NCBI RefSeq assembly: GCF_002752355.1
Contig: NZ_MRAV01000010.1
Coordinates: 86,520-150,519, forward strand
Length of the DNA stretch: 64,000 nt
Reading direction: 5' to 3'
Source: Leucobacter sp. OLIS6
Lineage (GTDB): Bacteria; Actinomycetota; Actinomycetes; Actinomycetales; Microbacteriaceae
Below are positions 24,967-36,278 of this stretch, piece by piece. Position 1 is the stretch's first letter. Every line of letters starts with the position of its first letter. A program made the position numbers and the translations under genes. A model generated the notes under the pieces. It ran no database searches. It was given only the letters and a program-made list of their open reading frames with translations, and was not told the DNA's origin.

Positions 24967-26178
24967 TCAGCGCTCCGGGATCAGCACGTGGGTTGTGGAT
25001 CCGGACCTGACGATGATGCGTCCGGAGTCGATCCGGGAGGTCGCATCGGGGGCGCGCCACTCGAGGACGCGTTTGCCGGTTCCGTCGATGACGACGATGC
25101 CGTCGGCTTCGTCCGATGGCGAGTCGAACAGCAGCAGCGAGCCATCGGCGCTGACGGCCTGCAGCGAAATGATGCTGTCGGGCAGATCGTCGATCGGCCC
25201 CTTCCGGGTGAAGTTCTGCTGGTGCTCGCTCTGCCAGAGCGCCGGACGCCCGCTCGAATCGACGCCGACGACGGTTCCCGCCGCGACGTGGTCGGCGATC
25301 GGGAAGGTGATACCGTCGGACGGCGACGGCACGAAGCCGTACTGCGAGGAACCGGTCGTGCGTTCCACCTCTGCGCCGTGCACGTCGGAGAACGCGTACT
25401 CGGGGTCGCGCTCGTTCACGTTGAGCACGAAGCCGTCGCCGGCCCACTTCAGGCCGAACGGCTTGTCGTAGCCGCGTTCGACGAGCACGGTTCCGGTGCG
25501 TCCGTCGACCACCGAGAGCCGGTCGCCGAGTGCGTCGTCGACGCCGATGCGGCCGTCCGCGAGCGGAACGGTCTTGCTCTGCGGCGTCAGCGGGAGGCGC
25601 CAGGCGACTCGCTCGCCGTCGGCTCCGACGAGGGCTTCGCCGGCGTCGAGCACGATCAGCCCGCCCGCTCTGCTGATCGGGGTCGCGGTCGAGAGGAGGG
25701 ACTTTCCGGGGAGCTTCTGGGCGACCGTTCCGGTTTCGATCGAGACGAGCGCCCGAGTGCTGCGTTCCGGGGGGCCGAGATCGACGGCGACCGCTCCCTC
25801 GAACGATGATCCGGTCGAGCACGAGGCCTGCTCGATCTCCCAGCCGACTGCGGCGTCGGGCAGGAGGGGGCGTCCGAGCACCCGCTGCGTGATCCCCGGG
25901 CCGCTCTGGAACTCGACGATCCAGCCGTCCGAGACGCCGCAGACACGATTGGACGTGGAATAGGTCGATCCGACACCGGCGGCGTACGCCGGATCGAACC
26001 AGCGGCCGGAGTCGCCGGTCGGATGCAGGCGTGCTGGCTCCTTCTCCCCTGATGCGTGCTGCGGCGCGCTCGGTGCGCAAGCGGCGAGCAGTGAGACGGC
26101 GACCACGCCCAGGAACGCGGTGGCTGCCGCGCCGATGCGTCGCGCGAGCGCGCTGCGGCCGGTCGGTCGTTCGGTCAT
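24967..26178 (-). CDS. Lipoprotein with predicted beta-propeller, function unknown
   Basis: This 403-residue protein has signal peptide and lipobox LAAC (Cys34). The mature part has repeated short strands with Asp/Gly turns (VVDGRTGTVLVERGYDKPFGLKW, GVDSSGRPALWQSEHQ, VVIDGTGKRVLEWRAP), suggesting a PQQ/WD-like beta-propeller. No catalytic motif is recognised. Its start overlaps the stop of the MFS transporter gene (ATGA), so the two are translated from one message. A surface-sensing or assembly role is possible but unsupported. Confidence 0.75.
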   Translation of the reverse strand: MTERPTGRSALARRIGAAATAFLGVVAVSLLAACAPSAPQHASGEKEPARLHPTGDSGRWFDPAYAAGVGSTYSTSNRVCGVSDGWIVEFQSGPGITQRVLGRPLLPDAAVGWEIEQASCSTGSSFEGAVAVDLGPPERSTRALVSIETGTVAQKLPGKSLLSTATPISRAGGLIVLDAGEALVGADGERVAWRLPLTPQSKTVPLADGRIGVDDALGDRLSVVDGRTGTVLVERGYDKPFGLKWAGDGFVLNVNERDPEYAFSDVHGAEVERTTGSSQYGFVPSPSDGITFPIADHVAAGTVVGVDSSGRPALWQSEHQQNFTRKGPIDDLPDSIISLQAVSADGSLLLFDSPSDEADGIVVIDGTGKRVLEWRAPDATSRIDSGRIIVRSGSTTHVLIPER

Positions 26179-27506
26179 CCCGCAGCCGCCATGGTGCGCC
26201 GACCGACGGGCAGCAGCAGGAGCAGGCCGATGATCAGGACGAGCACGATCCCGAGGATGCCGAAGATGGTGGATCCGCCGAGCGCGACCGCGAGCGTGAA
26301 TCCGGCGGGCGCGAGGAACGACACCGCACGTCCGGTCGTGGCGTAGAGACCGAAGATCTCACCCTCCTTGCCGGGCGGGATGAGCCGGGCGAGGAAGGAG
26401 CGGCTCGCGGACTGCACGGGCCCGACGAAGATGCACAGCAGGAGTCCGAACACCCAGAACACCCAGGATCCGAGCGGGTTCAGCAGGAAGACGAGCAGAC
26501 CGCAGAACAGCATCAGCGTGAGCGAGGCGACCATGACGGACTTCGCTCCGATCCGGTCCTCGAACATGCCGATCAGGATCGTGGCGAGCCCGGCGACGAC
26601 GTTTGCGGCGATGGCGAAGACGATGACCGTCGTGGAGTCGAAGCCGAAGCTGCGCGCCGCGATCACACCGCCGAACGTGAAGACGCCGGCGAGCCCGTCG
26701 CGGAACACGGCGCTCGCGATGAGGAAGAAGAGGGTCTGTCGGGCGGTGCGCCACAGGTTCCGCACGCTGCGGAACAGGTCGGCGTACGCGGTCAGGATCC
26801 CGCGACCGGCGCCGTGGTACTCGGCGGCGACGGGGATCTCGGGCACCGCGAAGAAGACCGGTACGGCGAAGATCCCGAACCAGGCGGCGGCGAGCACCAT
26901 GGCGACGCGGATGTTCCAGGCACCCTCGCTCGTGACCCCGAACCAGCCGACTTCGGGGAAGATGAAGCCGACCAGCAGGATCGCGAGCAGCACGATGCCG
27001 CCGAGATAGCCCATGCCCCAGCCGAAGCCCGAGATCTTGCCGACGTTGCGGTTGTTGGAGATCTGCCCGAGCATCGCGTTGTAGCTGACGCTCGCGAACT
27101 CGAATGCGACGTTGCCGACCGCGAGCAGTACGAGGCCGAGCAGGAGGTACTGCTCGGCGGGGGCGACGAGCACCATCAGCGCGGTGCAGGCCACGACGAT
27201 CGCCGTGTTGATGCCGAGCCAGGTCTTGCGCCGACCGGCCGCGTCCGAGAGGCGTCCGATCACGGGGGCGAAGAGCGCGACGACGATGCCGGCGATGAGG
27301 AGCGCGGTGCCGAGCTTCGCCGAGACCTCCTGCTCGGGGCCGAACGACTCGCTCGTGAGGTACACGCTGAAGACGAACGTGGTGACGACCGCGTTGAACG
27401 AGGCCGACCCCCAATCCCAGAGCGACCAGGCGAAGACCGTGCGCTTGCGCACGGCGGGGAGGTCGGTGTCGGCCTCGGCGCCTGCGGCCGTATTCGGGGC
27501 GATCAT
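26175..27506 (-). CDS. MFS transporter, ATG22/UMF1-like
   Basis: This 443-residue membrane protein has twelve hydrophobic segments. The N-terminus KRTVFAWSLWDWGSASFNAVVTTFVFSVYLT is the hallmark of the ATG22 (vacuole effluxer-like, UMF1) family, and the first-half cytoplasmic loop reads GRLSDAAGRRKTWLG. Relatives export amino acids or other small molecules; the substrate here is unknown. The start is ATG 27506 (MIAPNTAAG), five bases after TACCCT and 4 bp after the upstream gene's stop, so transcription may be both read-through and from an internal leaderless promoter. Confidence 0.85.
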   Translation of the reverse strand: MIAPNTAAGAEADTDLPAVRKRTVFAWSLWDWGSASFNAVVTTFVFSVYLTSESFGPEQEVSAKLGTALLIAGIVVALFAPVIGRLSDAAGRRKTWLGINTAIVVACTALMVLVAPAEQYLLLGLVLLAVGNVAFEFASVSYNAMLGQISNNRNVGKISGFGWGMGYLGGIVLLAILLVGFIFPEVGWFGVTSEGAWNIRVAMVLAAAWFGIFAVPVFFAVPEIPVAAEYHGAGRGILTAYADLFRSVRNLWRTARQTLFFLIASAVFRDGLAGVFTFGGVIAARSFGFDSTTVIVFAIAANVVAGLATILIGMFEDRIGAKSVMVASLTLMLFCGLLVFLLNPLGSWVFWVFGLLLCIFVGPVQSASRSFLARLIPPGKEGEIFGLYATTGRAVSFLAPAGFTLAVALGGSTIFGILGIVLVLIIGLLLLLPVGRRTMAAAG

Positions 27507-27510
27507 GCGC

Positions 27511-28410
27511 TCAGGGTAGCGCCTGCGGGGAAACACCGGGGGTCCGCGCCCGGAGCGCCTCCGCGACCGAGAGCAGCCAGGGCCACAGCTCGGGATCGGT
27601 GACCGGGAACAGGCGCGGCGAGTAGAGGAACGCCTCCTCGCCGAGGACCTCCAGATCGACCGGGCGCGCCGTGAGCAGGTCGAGCAGCTCGGGATCGACG
27701 AACGCGGCGGCGCGCTCGCCGTCGCGCTTCCACGCCCACAGGGTGAACCGGTCCCCGTTCGCGGCTCGGAGACGGGCCGGTTCGCGCATGTCGACGAACC
27801 CGGCGATGCTGCCGCCGTCGATCATCGAGTTGTTCGACTTCGCGTCGAGCAGGAACGGCGGGGCCGAGCCGCCGAGCGCGATCCGGACATAGCCGGAGCT
27901 CACGGGCGACTCGATCCCGCGGTATCCGACGTCGGTGGCGTGGTACTCGCCGACCTCGATCGAGCGGTCCGGCCAGCGCAGCACGCCTTCGAGGCGCTGA
28001 TTCTTGCTGCCCCGACCGATCACCGAGCCGACGGCGGGAGGATCGGCCTCGCGTTCGACGAGTTCGAGGCCGTTGGCCGCGGCGAAGCCGGTGATGCGCC
28101 GGCGCTGGTCGGGCAGCGCGCGGCTCTGCCGGACCGCGCCGCGCAGCACGAAGACGCACAGCCAGGCGGTGAGGATCGCGACGGCGGCCGCGGGGAGGAG
28201 CCACCAGACCGAGCCGCCGCTGAGCGTGCCCATGGCGAACGCGGCTGCGAGGCCGAGACCGAGCACGATCACGAGGAGGAGCGCGCAGCCGGTCCCGATC
28301 GCGGTGCCGGCCTTCGTCCGTCCGTGGCGGCGATCGATCTCGGCCGAGAGCTCGCGCGCGGAGGCGCGGTCCTCGGGACCCGTGAGGGGACTGAGATCGA
28401 GCTCGGGCAT
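27511..28410 (-). CDS. Membrane protein of unknown function, two N-terminal TM helices
   Basis: With ATG 28410 (MPELDLSPLTG) it is 299 residues. A cytoplasmic N-terminus of about 35 residues is followed by two transmembrane helices (ALLLVIVLGLGLAAAFAMG and WWLLPAAAVAILTAWLCVF) and a soluble domain of about 200 residues (GVLRWPDRSIEVGEYHATDVGYRG, YVRIALGGSAPPFLLDAKSNN). The layout resembles DUF3137-type proteins, without certainty. The start is seven bases after a minus-strand TACGCT. It heads a likely operon with the MFS transporter and lipoprotein and is divergent from dnaK. Confidence 0.75.
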   Translation of the reverse strand: MPELDLSPLTGPEDRASARELSAEIDRRHGRTKAGTAIGTGCALLLVIVLGLGLAAAFAMGTLSGGSVWWLLPAAAVAILTAWLCVFVLRGAVRQSRALPDQRRRITGFAAANGLELVEREADPPAVGSVIGRGSKNQRLEGVLRWPDRSIEVGEYHATDVGYRGIESPVSSGYVRIALGGSAPPFLLDAKSNNSMIDGGSIAGFVDMREPARLRAANGDRFTLWAWKRDGERAAAFVDPELLDLLTARPVDLEVLGEEAFLYSPRLFPVTDPELWPWLLSVAEALRARTPGVSPQALP

Positions 28411-28465
28411 GGGCCACAGCGTACTGCGGGGAGGGCCCGAAGGGCAGGAGGGATCGAAGCTGAGA

Positions 28466-30495
<2,030 letters not shown>

Positions 30496-30497
30496 CC

Positions 30498-31091
30498 ATG
30501 ACGAACGAGGAGCAGCGCACGCCCCAGGGTGACCAGCCCGGCGACGAGGTTCCCGTTGCGGGGCCGGAGGCGAACGCCTCCGGCCCCGCGCCGCAGGGCG
30601 AGGATCTGACGGTCGACGACATCCTGTCGACCGAGCAGGACGCGTCGGCGGCCGGGGATCCCGATGCGGCGGCCGAGGCCGAGAACCCGTACCTGGAGGA
30701 CCTGCGTCGGATCACCGCGGAGTACGCGAACTACCGCAAGCGGACCGAGGCGAACGCGGTCATCGAGAAGCAGCGCGCCACGGCCTCGGCCGTGCTGCCC
30801 ATGCTCTCGGTGCTCGACGACCTCGACCGCGCCGAGCAGCACGGGGACCTCGAAGAGGGCTCCGCGTTCGCCACGATCGCGACCAAGATCCGATCCACCT
30901 TCGAGCGCCTCGGCCTCGAGAGCTTCGGCGAGAAGGGCGAGCCCTTCGACCCGCAGCTGCACGAGGCCATCGCCCAGGTGCCGGTTCCCGGCACCGAGTC
31001 CGAGACGGTGCTCGACGTGATCGAGCGCGGCTACCGGATCGGCGATGTCGAGCTGCGGCCCGCCAAGGTGGCCGTGGCTGTGGGGGGCTGA
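30498..31091 (+). CDS. grpE: Nucleotide exchange factor GrpE
   Basis: This 197-residue protein has an acidic disordered N-terminus (about 1-70), then the coiled-coil [22 protein letters not shown] and the C-terminal beta domain ending [20 protein letters not shown], the GrpE signature. It releases ADP from DnaK. The ATG is 2 nt after the dnaK stop and the stop overlaps the dnaJ start by one base (TGATG), so the three are translationally linked. Confidence 0.97.
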   Translation: MTNEEQRTPQGDQPGDEVPVAGPEANASGPAPQGEDLTVDDILSTEQDASAAGDPDAAAEAENPYLEDLRRITAEYANYRKRTEANAVIEKQRATASAVLPMLSVLDDLDRAEQHGDLEEGSAFATIATKIRSTFERLGLESFGEKGEPFDPQLHEAIAQVPVPGTESETVLDVIERGYRIGDVELRPAKVAVAVGG

Positions 31092-32056
31092 TGGCAAGTC
31101 AAGACTGGCTCGAGAAGGATTTCTACCAGATCCTCGGCGTCGCGAAGGACGTCAGCGAAGCGGATCTGAAGAAGGCCTATCGCAAGCTCGCCCGCAAGTA
31201 CCACCCGGATTCGAACCCGGGCGATACCGCGGCCGAGGCCCGATTCAAGGAGATCAGCGAGGCGTACTCGGTGCTCTCCGATTCGGAGCAGCGCGCCGAG
31301 TACGACCAGATCCGCGCCATGGGTACCGGGTCGGCCCGCTTCACCTCGGGCGGGCAGGGCTTCGAGGACATCTTCGGAGGCATGTTCGGCCAGCAGGGCG
31401 GGCACAGCGCGACCGGCGGCCGGAACTTCAGCTACCAGCAGGGCGGCCCGCAGGGCTTCGACGACATCTTCAGCATGTTCGGCGGGGGCGGCGCACCGCG
31501 CGGTCCCCAGCGGGGCCGCGACATCACCGCCTCGACCACGCTCGACTTCGAGACGGCGGTGCGCGGCAACACCGTGACGCTGCAGGCTCCGAGCGGGCAG
31601 GTCAAGGTCAAGATCCCGGCCGGCGTCTCCGACGGGCAGAAGATCAAGGTCCGCGGCAAGGGCGAGCCCAGTCCCGACGGCGGAACCGCCGGCGACATCA
31701 TCCTGACCGTGCACGTGCGCTCGCACCCCGTGTTCGAGCGCGACGGCCAGAACCTGCGGCTCTCGCTGCCCGTCACCTTCACCGAGGCCGCCCTCGGCGC
31801 GACGGTGGAGGTGCCGACGCTCGGCGGTCCGACCGTCAAGCTGAAGGTGCAGCCGGGCACCCCGAGCGGCCGCGTGCTGCGGGTCAAGGGCCGCGGCGTG
31901 CAGTCCGCGAAGGGCACCGGCGACCTGCTCGCCGAGGTCCAGGTGGTCGTGCCCGCGCACCTCTCGGACGCGGCGAAGGAGGCGCTCGAAGCCTTCCGCG
32001 CCGTCGAGCCCGACGAGAACCCGCGAGCGGATCTGCTCGCGCGCGCCAAGGGATAA
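31091..32056 (+). CDS. dnaJ: DnaJ/CbpA-type co-chaperone without zinc finger
   Basis: In this 321-residue protein the J domain (about 9-75) includes HPD in [10 protein letters not shown], followed by a Gly/Phe region (about 90-140) and two beta-barrel substrate-binding domains (about 145-310). The CxxCxGxG zinc-finger repeats of classical DnaJ are absent, so it is a type II, CbpA-like J protein, as often encoded in the actinobacterial dnaK operon. It delivers substrates to DnaK and stimulates its ATPase. Confidence 0.95.
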   Translation: MASQDWLEKDFYQILGVAKDVSEADLKKAYRKLARKYHPDSNPGDTAAEARFKEISEAYSVLSDSEQRAEYDQIRAMGTGSARFTSGGQGFEDIFGGMFGQQGGHSATGGRNFSYQQGGPQGFDDIFSMFGGGGAPRGPQRGRDITASTTLDFETAVRGNTVTLQAPSGQVKVKIPAGVSDGQKIKVRGKGEPSPDGGTAGDIILTVHVRSHPVFERDGQNLRLSLPVTFTEAALGATVEVPTLGGPTVKLKVQPGTPSGRVLRVKGRGVQSAKGTGDLLAEVQVVVPAHLSDAAKEALEAFRAVEPDENPRADLLARAKG

Positions 32057-32076
32057 CTCAACACCGACGGGCCGCG

Positions 32077-32122
32077 CGGGTCCGGTGCCCGGAACCTCAC
32101 GAGGATCCGGGCACCGGACCCG
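32077..32122 (+). terminator. Strong hairpin between dnaJ and hspR
   Basis: A perfect 16-bp stem (CGGGTCCGGTGCCCGG at 32077-32092, complement at 32107-32122) with a 14-nt loop, flanked by further GGGCC/GGCCC pairing. There is no T-tract. Because hspR follows on the same strand, it may be a partial terminator or RNA-processing site that lowers repressor synthesis relative to the chaperones. Confidence 0.6.
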
Positions 32123-32158
32123 CCGGCCCCGTCGCATCAGACGAAGGGGATGAGCGCC

Positions 32159-32584
32159 ATGACCGGGCCGCAGATGGATCGCACCACGCCCGTGTTCGCG
32201 ATCGCCGTCGCGGCGGAGCTCGCCGAGATGCACCCGCAGACCCTGCGGCAGTACGACCGGATCGGTCTCGTCTCGCCGCAGCGCACCCGCGGCAACACCC
32301 GGCGGTATTCGCTGCGCGACGTCGAGCAGCTGCGCGAGGTCGGCCGGCTCTCGGCCGAGGGGCTGAGCCTCGAGGGGATCCGGCGCGTGCTGGAGCTCGA
32401 GGACCGTGTGCAGCACCTCGAGACGCGCGTGCGCGAGCTCGAGCGTGCGCTCTCCGATGAACTGCTCAACCGGCCGGGCCGGCGCGTGTTCGCGGCCGGC
32501 TCCGAGGGCGAGGTCTTCACCCTCAGCCGCGGTACGCGGGTGCGCCGCAGCACCGAGATGGTCGTCTGGCACCCCGGTGACTGA
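32159..32584 (+). CDS. hspR: Heat-shock repressor HspR (MerR family)
   Basis: This 141-residue regulator has a MerR-type winged helix (FAIAVAAELAEMHPQTLRQYDRIGLVSPQRTRGNTRRYSLRDVEQL), the RLSAEGLSLEGIRRVLELE dimerisation start and a coiled coil (about 75-105). It represses the dnaK operon by binding HAIR boxes; in the known model DnaK is its co-repressor, so unfolded proteins relieve repression. I choose ATG 32159 because AAGGGG lies 9 nt upstream; ATG 32150 abuts that site. Autoregulation follows from its position in the operon. Confidence 0.93.
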   Translation: MTGPQMDRTTPVFAIAVAAELAEMHPQTLRQYDRIGLVSPQRTRGNTRRYSLRDVEQLREVGRLSAEGLSLEGIRRVLELEDRVQHLETRVRELERALSDELLNRPGRRVFAAGSEGEVFTLSRGTRVRRSTEMVVWHPGD

Positions 32585-33788
32585 GCCCGGCACCACCTTC
32601 GAAGACGCAGTTTCGGCGTTCTTCGGCGGGCTCTCGAGGGAGCCCGATCTCGACGCCCCCGAACTGCTGCCGTTCGACGCGACGGACCGCCTGCTGCTCG
32701 ATGCCGCGAGGGATCCCCGCTTCGCCGGGGCGCTGCGCGCCGACGGCGGCACCGTCGTGATCGGCGACCGGCACGGCGCGCTCGCGCTCGGCGCCGCGCA
32801 GCTGCTCGGCGCGACCGGCGTGCGGGTCCACCAGGATCCGCTGCTCGGCGAGCGCGCGCTGCACGCGAACGCGGCTCGTCTGGGCGTCGCGGACGCGCCG
32901 ATCTCGCTCCCGCTCGGCCCCGGACTGCTGCGCGGAGCGACGCTCGTGCTGCTCCAGCTGCCGCGCGGGCTCGACGCGCTCGACGAGATCGCGTATGCGA
33001 TCGCGCGCTGGGCGGACCCCTCGGTGGTCGTGCTGGCCGGCGGCCGCGTGAAGCACATGACCCTCGCCATGAACGAGGTGCTGCAGCGCAGCTTCGCCGA
33101 GGTGTCGGCAGGGCTCGCGCGGCAGAAGTCCCGGATCCTCACCGCCTCCGCGGCACGCACGGCCGAGGAGCTCGGAGACCCGCGCTTCCCCGTCTGGGGC
33201 GAGGATCCCGACCTCGGCTTCCGCCTCGCCGCGTTCGGCGCAGCCTTCGGCGGAACGAAGCTCGACCGCGGCACGCGGCTGCTGCTCGACACGCTGCGCA
33301 CCGCGCCCCCGCGCGCGGCGGGCTCCGGCGCAGCCGGCAGCTCCGGGCAGGATCCGGCGCGCGTGGTCGATCTCGGCTGCGGCACCGGCACGCTCGCGGT
33401 CAGCGCGGCGCTCGCCTGGCCCGACGCCGAGGTCATCGCGACCGATCAGTCGGCCGCGGCGGTCGCGTCGACCGAGCTCACCGCCGAAGCGGCCGGCGTC
33501 GCGGATCGCGTCGAGACCGTGCGCGCCGACGGTTGCGAAGCCGTGCCCGACGGCTGGGCCGATCTGATCCTGCTCAACCCGCCGTTCCACTCCGGATCGA
33601 CCGTGCACACCGCCGTCGCGCATCGCCTCATCCGCTCGTGCGCCCGCGCGCTCGCACAGGGCGGCGAACTGCGGATCGTCTTCAACTCGCCCCTCGGCTA
33701 CCGCCCGACCGTGGAGCGCGCGATCGGCCCCGCCGAGCAGCTCGCCCGCGACCGCACCTTCACGGTGCTGTCGGCGCGGCGGGCCTGA
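32577..33788 (+). CDS. RsmC/RlmG-like rRNA guanine-N2 methyltransferase
   Basis: This 403-residue protein has two parts. An N-terminal pseudo-methyltransferase-like domain (about 1-225) is followed by a class I SAM-dependent domain with motif I VVDLGCGTGTLAVSAA, motif II acidic residue in ATDQS, and motif IV LLNPPFHSG. NPPF is the signature of N2-guanine rRNA methyltransferases such as RsmC and RlmG. Which rRNA guanine is modified cannot be told. GTG 32577 overlaps the end of hspR by 8 bp, so it is part of the heat-shock operon. Confidence 0.85.
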   Translation: MTEPGTTFEDAVSAFFGGLSREPDLDAPELLPFDATDRLLLDAARDPRFAGALRADGGTVVIGDRHGALALGAAQLLGATGVRVHQDPLLGERALHANAARLGVADAPISLPLGPGLLRGATLVLLQLPRGLDALDEIAYAIARWADPSVVVLAGGRVKHMTLAMNEVLQRSFAEVSAGLARQKSRILTASAARTAEELGDPRFPVWGEDPDLGFRLAAFGAAFGGTKLDRGTRLLLDTLRTAPPRAAGSGAAGSSGQDPARVVDLGCGTGTLAVSAALAWPDAEVIATDQSAAAVASTELTAEAAGVADRVETVRADGCEAVPDGWADLILLNPPFHSGSTVHTAVAHRLIRSCARALAQGGELRIVFNSPLGYRPTVERAIGPAEQLARDRTFTVLSARRA

Positions 33789-33941
33789 CCGGGTGTGCGT
33801 TCGCGGGGGGCCGCGGATCGCGGAATCCCGACGCGCCCCGGGCGATCTCCAGAGACGTCCGAATACACTGATACACGTTCCCGCGAGCCGAATCCCGTGT
33901 TCCGCGGCCCACCCGACGACTCGAAAGGCGCGAGCGCACCC

Positions 33942-35129
33942 GTGAGCCCCACCGATCGACCCGACCGTCTGCGCATCCTGATCGGATGCGACACGTTCGC
34001 CCCCGACGTGAACGGCGCCGCCCGTTTCGCCGAGCGACTGGCCGCCGGCCTCGTCGAGCGCGGGCACGAGGTCCACGTCGTGGCCCCCGGCACCCGCTAC
34101 CGGCGCAGCCGGCCCAAGGTCGAGATCATCGAGGGCCAGCCGATGACCGTGCACCGCCTGCCCTCCATCCGCTGGCTGCCCCACGACTGGCTGCGTTTCG
34201 TCTGGCCTTGGCGCTCGAAGCACTACGCCCGCAAGGTGCTGTCCCGGGTGCGCCCCGACGTGGTGCATATCCAGTCGCACATCGTCATCGGCCGCGGCCT
34301 CGCGCGCATCGCCCGCCAGCGGCGGATCCCGATCGTGGCGACCAACCACGTGATGGCCGAGAACATCCTCGACTTCACGGTCATGCCGCCGTTCATCGAC
34401 AAGCTCGTGCTGAAGCTCGCGTGGGACGACGCCGAGCGCACCTTCAAGATGGCGCGCGCCGTCACGACGCCCACTCGCCGTGCGGCCGAGTTCCTCGAGC
34501 GCACCATCGACATCGACGGCGTGATCCCCGTCAGCTGCGGTATCGACCGCCGCAACTACCGGCCTGACGAGACGCCGCGCACCGAGCACCGCATCCTGTC
34601 GGTGGGGCGCCTCACCAGCGAGAAGCGGATCGACGTGACGCTGCGCGCCATCGCCGCGCTCGATCCGTCGATCCGGGTCCGCTTCGACATCGTCGGCGGC
34701 GGCGACCAGCGCAAGCACCTCGAGCAGCTCGTGCAGAAGCTCGGCCTGCAGGATCGCGTGCACTTCCTCGGCAAGATCGATGAGGAGCAGCTCGTCGACA
34801 CGTACAGCCGCGCCTCCGTATTCGTCATCTCGTCGATCGCCGAGCTGCAGTCGATCGCGACCATGGAGGCCATGGCCTCCGGCCTGCCCGTCATCGCGGC
34901 GGACGCGGTCGCGCTGCCGCACCTCGTGCACCACGGCGAGAACGGCTACCTCTTCGAGCCCGACAACCACGCCGAGCTCGCGGCCCGCCTCACCGAGGTG
35001 CTCACCGCGGACCCCGAGGAATGGCTGCGCATGCAGCGGGCCTCGCTCGACGGGGTGCTCGTGCACGACATCACGCGCACGCTCGACACCTTCGAGGCGC
35101 TGTACCGCGGAGAGCCGATCCCCGAGTGA
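33942..35129 (+). CDS. Glycosyltransferase family 4 (PimB/MgtA-like)
   Basis: This 395-residue GT-B enzyme has N-terminal domain ILIGCDTFAPDVNGAARFAERLAAGLVERGHEVHVVAPG, and C-terminal donor-binding domain with RILSVGRLTSEKRIDVTLRAIA and the acidic EX7E-like region ELQSIATMEAMASGLPVIA. It resembles actinobacterial phosphatidylinositol/glycolipid mannosyltransferases, so assembly of envelope glycolipid or polysaccharide is likely. The start GTG 33942 is where similarity begins; a -10-like TACACT lies at 33864-33869 in the 153-bp upstream gap. It overlaps the next glycosyltransferase gene (GTGA). Confidence 0.87.
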   Translation: MSPTDRPDRLRILIGCDTFAPDVNGAARFAERLAAGLVERGHEVHVVAPGTRYRRSRPKVEIIEGQPMTVHRLPSIRWLPHDWLRFVWPWRSKHYARKVLSRVRPDVVHIQSHIVIGRGLARIARQRRIPIVATNHVMAENILDFTVMPPFIDKLVLKLAWDDAERTFKMARAVTTPTRRAAEFLERTIDIDGVIPVSCGIDRRNYRPDETPRTEHRILSVGRLTSEKRIDVTLRAIAALDPSIRVRFDIVGGGDQRKHLEQLVQKLGLQDRVHFLGKIDEEQLVDTYSRASVFVISSIAELQSIATMEAMASGLPVIAADAVALPHLVHHGENGYLFEPDNHAELAARLTEVLTADPEEWLRMQRASLDGVLVHDITRTLDTFEALYRGEPIPE

Positions 35130-36271
35130 GACCCGTCCGCCTCTTCTTCGACGCCCGGTACATCCGCACCGACTTCCACGACGGGATCAGCCGGTTCTCG
35201 GCGGAGCTCGCGCGCGCCGTCGCCGAGCTCGCCGCGGGCGGTGGATCGACGGGCGAGCGCGACGTCCAGGTGATCTTCCTGATCCACGACGATGCGCAGA
35301 TCCCGCTGCTGCCCGCGGGCGCCCGCACGCTGAAGATCCACGCGCCGACGTCGGCGAAGGAGCCCTTCGCGGCGCTGATCCTCAACCGGCACCGGCCCGA
35401 CGCGGTGTTCTCTCCGATGCAGACCATCGGATCGCTGGGGCGCCGGTTCAAGCTGATCCTCACGCTCCACGACACCATCTACTACCGCCACCGCACGCCC
35501 CCGCGCGACCTGCCGGCGCCCGTGCGGTTCGGCTGGCGGCTGTTCCACCTGAGCTACGTGCCGCAGCGCTTCGTGCTGAACCGCGCCGACGTCGTGGCGA
35601 CGGTGAGCGAGACGAGCAAGCGTCAGTTCGGCGACATGCGCCTGACCCGGCGCCCCGTGATCGTGCTCGGCAACGCGCCGCAGCGGCTCGAGGAGCTCCT
35701 GCCCGAGCTGCCCGCCGGTGCGAACCCGGGCCTCGAGCGCGGCGCCGAGGTACCCAAGCGGATCGTCTACATGGGCTCGTTCATGCCCTACAAGAACGTC
35801 GAGACACTGGTGCGCGGCATGGCCGGGCTGCCGGGCCGAACCCTGCACCTGCTCAGCCGCATCAGCCCGCAGCGCCGGGCCGAGCTCGAAGCGATCGCGC
35901 CGAACGGTGCAGACATCGTGTTCCACGGCGGCGTCTCCGACACCGAGTACGCCGCGCTGCTCGACGATCGCGCGATCCTCGCGACGCTCAGCCTCGACGA
36001 AGGCTACGGGCTGCCGATCGCCGAGGCGCTCGCCTTCGGCGTGCCCGCCGTGGTGAGCGATCTCGAGATCTTCCGTGAGGTCGCGGGCGACGGCGCGCTG
36101 TTCGTCCCGGCGAGGGACCCCGAGGCCTTCGCAGCCGCGGTGCGGGAGCTCGACGACGACGCGGTGCGGGAGCGGATCATCGCCGCGGGCGTCGCCCACG
36201 CGGGCGAGTACTCGTGGGAGCGCACGGCGGGCACGCTGCTCGCCGAGGTGCGCCGCCTCGCCGGGGGCTGA
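35126..36271 (+). CDS. Glycosyltransferase (GT4, GT-B fold)
   Basis: This 381-residue protein begins RLFFDARYIRTDFHDGISRFSAELARAV, typical of mannosyltransferases of the WbaZ/GT4 type, and has RIVYMGSFMPYKNVETLVRGMAG and the C-terminal donor site LDEGYGLPIAEALAFGVPAVVS (Glu-x7-Glu motif). It is translationally coupled to the preceding glycosyltransferase through GTGA, so the two probably add successive sugars to the same envelope acceptor. Acceptor and donor sugars are not known. Confidence 0.88.
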   Translation: MRPVRLFFDARYIRTDFHDGISRFSAELARAVAELAAGGGSTGERDVQVIFLIHDDAQIPLLPAGARTLKIHAPTSAKEPFAALILNRHRPDAVFSPMQTIGSLGRRFKLILTLHDTIYYRHRTPPRDLPAPVRFGWRLFHLSYVPQRFVLNRADVVATVSETSKRQFGDMRLTRRPVIVLGNAPQRLEELLPELPAGANPGLERGAEVPKRIVYMGSFMPYKNVETLVRGMAGLPGRTLHLLSRISPQRRAELEAIAPNGADIVFHGGVSDTEYAALLDDRAILATLSLDEGYGLPIAEALAFGVPAVVSDLEIFREVAGDGALFVPARDPEAFAAAVRELDDDAVRERIIAAGVAHAGEYSWERTAGTLLAEVRRLAGG

Positions 36272-36278
36272 GGGGTCC

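Noticed and set aside
32577..33788. Classical zinc-finger DnaJ or a second chaperone gene after hspR
   Set aside because: The frame after hspR has class I methyltransferase motifs (DLGCGTGTL, NPPF), not chaperone domains.
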